Source: Fragum whitleyi (Eukaryota > Mollusca > Bivalvia > Cardiida > Cardiidae). Taken from it: a DNA stretch of 64,000 nucleotides. The stretch is taken from positions 38,859,692 to 38,923,691 of the forward strand of contig OX411549.1 in the NCBI GenBank assembly GCA_948146395.1, in the 5' to 3' direction. Positions 59,276 through 64,000 of the stretch are shown here, one piece after another. Made by a program: the position numbers and the translations under genes. The notes under the pieces were generated by a model. That model worked only from the letters and a program-made list of their open reading frames with translations. It was not told the DNA's origin and ran no database searches. Each line of letters starts with the position of its first letter. Position 1 is the first letter of the stretch.

Positions 59276-59387
59276 ACAACTTTAAGCGTCAGGAACAGTA
59301 CAATGACTTCAAGAAGTCGGGAAACGGGAATTAGCTGAAACTGGGGGTCAAGTTTCAGCTACAGATCATTTAAGAAATAGACCCGAA

Positions 59388-59999
59388 ATGCATTTAAAAT
59401 CAGAGTTAGGTAGACATAAGGGATCGAGTATATTCGTTGAAATAGAAATATATGGGGTCCAGACTCAAGCCTTGCTTGATACCGGAAGTACAATTTCGAT
59501 TATCAAGCCTGGTATATTTGATAAAATCAGAGATCAAGATAAGCCTACTGTAGGTAGTAGTCGAAACACATTACGCATGGCAAATGGGGAGATGTTTCGT
59601 CCCATAGGAGAGGCCAATTTGACTATTTCATTCCAGAATGATCCTAACATAAAGATTTCACACTCAATGATGATTGCAGAAATAGAAGTTCCGGTCATCC
59701 TGGGCAATGATTTCATGACAGAAAATAATTTTCACTTAAAATTAGGTGAGAAAGTAGTTGAAATAGGTAACCGCACAATACATTGCGTTACTGAAAGAAA
59801 TTTGAATAATGTCTTTCGGATCGTTATTGACAAAGATATTATCATTCCTCCTTCTGCTGAGATCATCATCGATGCGAACATAAGCCATGACTCTCAGAAA
59901 GATAAAGGAGTTAAGACAGCCATAATAGAGCAAAGTAAGAATCAGACACTTAGTAAGAATGGCATTTTCGTAGCAAATGCCCTTATTGACCCTTATTGA
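59388..59999 (+). pseudogene. Gypsy aspartic protease domain
   Basis: ALLDTGSTISIIKP (about 59470) holds the catalytic DTG and VILGNDF (about 59695) the second conserved hairpin, a retropepsin-type layout. The domain itself reads through without stops. A tandem 10-bp duplication of TTATTGACCC at 59980-60001 shifts the frame directly after it. Confidence 0.85.
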
Positions 60000-60770
60000 C
60001 CCGTCTAAAAGCAGGGTACCTCTTAGAGTCATAAATCTAACCGACGAATCAAAATTCGTACGAGCAAAAACCATAGCTGCTGAGGCTGAGACAGTTGATT
60101 CAGTTACCCCTTCTGATCCTCTTGTCTCGCCATTCGTTGATAATTTATCATATTGTTCTGTAAATCATATAACAGAGAATATCAATGAACTTGCAAGTGC
60201 CTTACCTGAGCACTTAAAAATTGTTTGGGAAAATAATGCAGCAGCATTAAATGAAGAACAAAGGAGATTGTTTTATAATCTTTTAATCAAGCATGAAGAT
60301 GTTTTTGCTAAATCAAAGTATGATCTCGGTTGTACAGGCATAGTTAAGCATAAGATAGACACAGGGAATAACAAACCGATAAAACAGCAAATGCGTAGAC
60401 TATCTCTAAATAAGCGTGATGTTGCAAAGCAAGAGGTTGATGCAATGTTAAAGAACAATATCATTGAGACCTCTACAAGTCCTTGGGCAAGTCCCATAGT
60501 GCTTGTTGGAAAAAAAGATGGCTCAACTGGATTCTGCGTTGATTATATAAAACTAAATGAAATAACTAATAAATAACATGTTGAAAGACTTAATGAAGTT
60601 TTTACTCGTATTTAGAGTGCAGACCTAAAAGTAGCGCCAAAGAAATGCCACTTGTTTCAAACTAAAGTAAAGTTTTTAGGCCACGTTGTATCTTCAGATG
60701 GCATTGCCACTGACCCCGATAAAATTTCAGCAGTAAGAGAATGGCCAGCACTTAGACAGTTAAAGATGTA
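59977..60770 (+). pseudogene. Gypsy reverse transcriptase, central palm deleted
   Basis: N-terminal RT part: HKIDTGNNKPIKQQMRRLS, WASPIVLVGKKDGSTGFCVD (about 60480-60540). A stop follows ITNK at 60576, and the sequence resumes with HVERLNEVFTRI, SADLKVAPKKCHLFQ and KFLGHVVSSDGI. The segment between, which in the family carries the catalytic YxDD and second Asp region, is absent: I infer an internal deletion of a few hundred bp. Stops follow near 60614 and 60770. Confidence 0.85.
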
Positions 60771-60880
60771 AAAAGTTTCTTAGGCTTTTGCTCTTATTAC
60801 CGAAGATACGTAAAAGGTTTTGCTGACATTTCAAGACCTTTAAATCGCAGCGTAGCGAATGTAACTAAAGGATCAGTTAA

Positions 60881-61528
60881 ATGGAATATTCTGAGTGTCA
60901 AATTGCTTTTGAAACACTTAAGAATATTTTGACCACAGCTCCGATCCAGGCATATCCAAATCCAAATGAACCATATATACTCGATACTGATAGTTCTTCC
61001 GTGGCCATGGTAAGTGTTCTATCCCAAATCATTGATAATAAAGAACGCGTTATAGCGTACTTCAGCAAAGCTTTGTCAAAATCCGAAAAGAATTATTGTA
61101 TCACTCGCAAAGAGTTGTTAGCAGTTATAAGTAGTGTTAAACACTTTCACCATTACTTATATGGTGCAAAGTTTGTTGTTAGAACTGACCACGGGGCTCT
61201 TACTTGGCTTTTCAAATTTAAGAACCCCGAGGGTCAGCTAGCTCGTTGGTTAGAAATGCTTTCGACTTACAATTTCAAAATTCAGTACCGTGCAGGTAGA
61301 ATGAATGGAAACGCAGATGGCCTCTCAAGGCCACCATGTACTTCGTGTCAGCATTGTGATAAGCAAGAAATGAAAAAAAGCGAAAGAAATTCCAGAAAAC
61401 TGGAAACCGAACAATTAGTTAGACAAATTAAAACCGACGATGACGTTAATGATGATTCAGTTGAGCTCAACAACGAATCAGAGCAATGGTTTCATTCGAA
61501 ATCAAATTCTGAAATTCGATCGGAATAA
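60881..61528 (+). pseudogene. Gypsy RNase H domain
   Basis: YILDTDSSSVAMVSVLSQ, RVIAYFSKALSKSEKNY, TRKELLAVISSVKHFHHYLY, FVVRTDHGALTWL and RAGRMNGNADGLSR give the complete RNase H fold with its Asp/Glu/Asp/Asp set. It ends in a TAA (61526-61528) that separates it in frame from the integrase, a single nonsense change. Confidence 0.85.
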
Positions 61529-62815
61529 TTGTCAAAGGAAATACTTAAAATACTGATAGATTGTAAGGAATCTGATTCAGAGAAACCGTCATGGGAATCT
61601 GTCTCACATCTTGATGCTAATAGTAAATACTATTGGTCTCAGTTGGACAGACTCAAAATCGTACAACGAGTCCTGTATCGTGAATGGGTCGATCCATCCA
61701 CGGATTTAAAGTATTTACAGTTGGTTGTCCCGGAGAAATGGCAAACAGAAATTTTGAATTTGTTGCACAAATCTCCGTCGTCGGGACATCTTGGTGTTAA
61801 ACGCACCATCGCACGTTTACGTAGACGTTTCTATTTGGTCGGATATAAACGTGACTTAGAACTAAATTGTGCCGAGTGTCATAAATACCAAGCGCGTAAG
61901 ATGCCCCCTAACCTTGCTAGAGCCGATAACCGGGTAACCCAGACGATATGGGCATGTCCTCTTGAACGTGTGGCCATTGATATAATGGAACCACTGCCAG
62001 AAACAAAGTCAGGATCAAAATACATAATTGTCCTGATTGATTACTTCACAAAATGGGTAGAAGCTATACCATCTTCTGACATTAAATCTGAAACTGTATC
62101 AAATGCCTTTGTAAATCACTTCATATGTAGATTCGGAGTTCCGAAAGAAATCCACACTGATCAGGGTCCTCAATTCGAGTCTGTTCTTTTTCGTAGTCTT
62201 TGTTCGTATCAGCAAATAGACAAAACACGTACAACACCTTTTCATCCACAAAGTGATGGGGTGGTTGAAAGGTTCAACAGAACTCTGGAAGACATGTTAA
62301 GCAAATTTATTTCACCCACTCAAAATGATTGGGATGAACATCTTCCAGTAATGCTGATGGCTTACAGAAGCTCTCAACATGAATCTACAGGTTTTACCCC
62401 AAATATGTTAATGTTAGGAAGGGAAGTGGACTTACCAATTGACTTACTTTATCCGCTCCCCAAGTCAATGTAAAAACAGTAAGCCCCATGATCACGTTAA
62501 GGTCTTAGAAAAGAAATTTAAGTTTACCCATAACATTGCCAGGACAGATATTCTTAAAGCGGGTTTAAAACAAAAACGTCTTTATGATAATCGCAAGCCA
62601 AAGCACATTTACAATGTCGGAGATCCTGTTTGGTTACGTATTTATTCAAAATTCAAAGGGAGGTCCCCAAAATTGCAGTTCCAGTGGGAAGGGCCGTTTA
62701 AAGTGATTGATAAACTCTCAGATGTTACATACAAGATCCAGAAAAGTAATTCTGCAAAATACAAGGTTGTTCATTTCAATAAGTTGAAACCATACCTTGG
62801 GAAAACAAATGTGTG
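61529..62815 (+). pseudogene. Gypsy integrase
   Basis: The HHCC zinc-binding part, SGHLGVKRTIARLRRRFY...CAECHKYQARK (about 61780-61890), is followed by the DDE core: AIDIMEPLP, IHTDQGPQFES and SDGVVERFNRTLED, so all three acidic residues are present. A stop and frameshift near 62470 separate the C-terminal GPY/F-type module: VGDPVWLR, LQFQWEGPFKVI, VHFNKLKPYLG (62610-62800). Integrase inserts the cDNA; this copy is interrupted in two places. Confidence 0.88.
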
Positions 62816-62918
62816 GTTTAAGGAGAATTTATCTGAACATTTTGCGAGAAGAAAATCTTCCATCTCCCTTTGTTACAGAAATCCAAATTGGCCACGAACC
62901 AATTTCGGGGTGCCGTAC

Positions 62919-64000
62919 ATGGTCCAATGCCTAGATTGCGGGAAAAGTTTCAAGGATCAAAAGTCTCTGATCAGGCACCACCGAGACAAGCATGGGCCCA
63001 AGATCTCATGTGAGATCTGCACCTACTCGGTGGCCAAAAGCAGAAAGATTGACCTAGAGAGGCATATGAAATTGAAGCAAGGTTTCCCAAACAAAGATGT
63101 CAGCTTAGGCCAACTCGTAACACCGGACACAGACCAAATCGTTCTGGGTGAAGAGGCAGTACTGAGGACCCCTGACAAAATTCCATCATGGGCAGAACAT
63201 GCCGTTCCTGCACCACCAGCCCTGGCAGAGGCAGTTTTTGGCGCCAAAAACTCTGGACGATTACGTGAGCAGTCTAGGCAGTCAAGAAGAAGAAGACGAA
63301 GAAAAAAATAATGTAAACGCTGATAATGAGAATGGGAAAGAGAGTTATTGTAGTAGTGAGAGTGAGGTAGTCAATGTGAGTGAGAGAAAGAGTGAGGATG
63401 TAGAAGTGGCCAAAGAGAGGAAAAAAGGGGAAAGTAGTTCAGAGAATGAAAGTGAAAGGGTAAGTGAGATAGCTGAGCGGGAGAGTTTGAGTGAAGACAA
63501 ATCAGTTTTAGATAGTGGTGAGGTAAAGGTAGATGAAGAGAACGAGAAAGGTAAAACGGAGAGTGCTAAGGAATGTGAGACCAAAGAGGCAGAGAGGAAT
63601 TCTGTAGATAAGGGTCTAGCATGCGTTGATTTAGAGAAAAGAGTGAGTAAGTTTGAGTGCACAGAAATGGAAGTGGAGGACATATTTAATGGAATGATAG
63701 AGGATTTTGTGGAAAAGGTGAGAGAGAGTGTAAGCGAAGATGTGCCTGAGAGCATGGATTTGGGTGTAAGAGAGGCTGATGTAGTAAGTGTGATGAAGGC
63801 AGAGGGTCAGGGTAGGAAAAGGGAGAGAGAGAGAACGGGATTAGGAGCTGGGAGAAAGAAGGTCAGGATAGTCTGTGAGGAATGTGGTAGACAGAAGAGA
63901 CCGACGGAAGACCTGGCCAATGACCCAAACTATTTCTTTCTTGGTGCACCCTCTATGCATGATAGGAGTGATCATGCAGAGATGCTGCACCAGGTTAAAG
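62919..64000 (+). pseudogene. C2H2 zinc-finger / acidic protein, frameshifted, open to window end
   Basis: Continuous in frame with the integrase C-terminus. MVQCLDCGKSFKDQKSLIRH...KH is a complete C2H2 finger. The second, CEICTYSVAKSRKIDLERHM, lacks its last histidine (Gln instead). A T-run near 63234 shifts the frame: downstream the sensible frame reads LAPKTLDDYVSSLGSQEEED and stays open to 64000 with a Glu/Ser-rich region (63310-63800), a KRERER basic patch, and VCEECGRQKRPTEDL...NYFFLGAPSMHDRSDHAEML. The plus strand is strikingly T-poor here, unlike the Gypsy part. Function unknown: a 3' ORF of the element, another transposon's ORF, or a captured host fragment. Confidence 0.55.

Noticed and set aside
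63345..63755. A 136-codon minus-strand Ser/Leu-rich frame
   Set aside because: It is the antisense of the Glu/Ser-rich plus-strand frame, which continues into a Cys motif and is better supported.

Overview
This is animal nuclear DNA, most likely from a bivalve mollusc. The evidence is AT-rich sequence, introns with GT..AG junctions, APE-type LINEs, a Ty3/Gypsy element, a Tc1-family element, a tRNA-headed SINE, and many dispersed repeats whose ends (AGCTCACCTGAG, AGGTGAGCTTA, GGCCATGATGGTCC) are familiar from bivalve genomes. A 'GGCCAGCCTGTGCACCTGCA'-type hairpin at 36684-36750 leans towards a heterodont bivalve. No bacterial operon, CRISPR array or rRNA is present. Species and chromosome cannot be read from the sequence.

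Only two host genes are well supported, and they are tandem paralogues on the minus strand. Gene A has exons at 28702-27734 and 22324-21482. Gene B has exons at 42709-41723 and 38034-37189. Each has a non-coding 5' exon further upstream, a signal-peptide exon of about 325 codons with a somatomedin-B-like cysteine cluster, one phase-0 intron, and a terminal exon of about 280 codons that starts E-[MI]-CRPLFCPEGQT and ends in a hydrophobic tail. They resemble the ectodomain of molluscan Mth2-like (adhesion-type) receptors but end before any seven-helix region, so they are probably secreted or lipid-anchored.

Layout: 1-14.3 kb holds only repeats: several tandem arrays, a 527-bp duplication, a 3.3-kb foldback element (7827-11120) and three copies of a 470-bp family. 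At 14.3-21.6 kb a 5.6-kb decayed LINE sits between two 501-bp direct repeats that look like an exceptionally long target-site duplication; the second repeat contains the end of gene A and a later 696-bp pogo-like MITE. At 21.5-28.7 kb is gene A, whose intron holds a MITE, a satellite block, an 855-bp inverted-repeat element and a 5'-truncated but nearly intact LINE split by a SINE. At 28.7-37.2 kb is repeat-rich intergenic DNA, and at 37.2-42.7 kb is gene B. At 43-51 kb are foldback MITEs, a Tc1-like element with another element nested in it, and two tRNA-like sequences, one split by a MITE. At 51.3-56.8 kb is a 2.3-kb tandem duplication whose second copy carries a 908-bp inverted-repeat element. 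From 56.8 kb to about 62.9 kb is a decayed Ty3/Gypsy element (gag, protease, part of RT, RNase H, integrase). It runs in frame into a C2H2 zinc-finger/acidic reading frame that stays open, after one frameshift, to the window end.

The main theme is layered insertion: LINE into gene end, MITE into the LINE's target duplication, SINE into LINE into intron, element into Tc1, MITE into tRNA-like DNA. Many unrelated arrays share a monomer length of about 135-170 bp.
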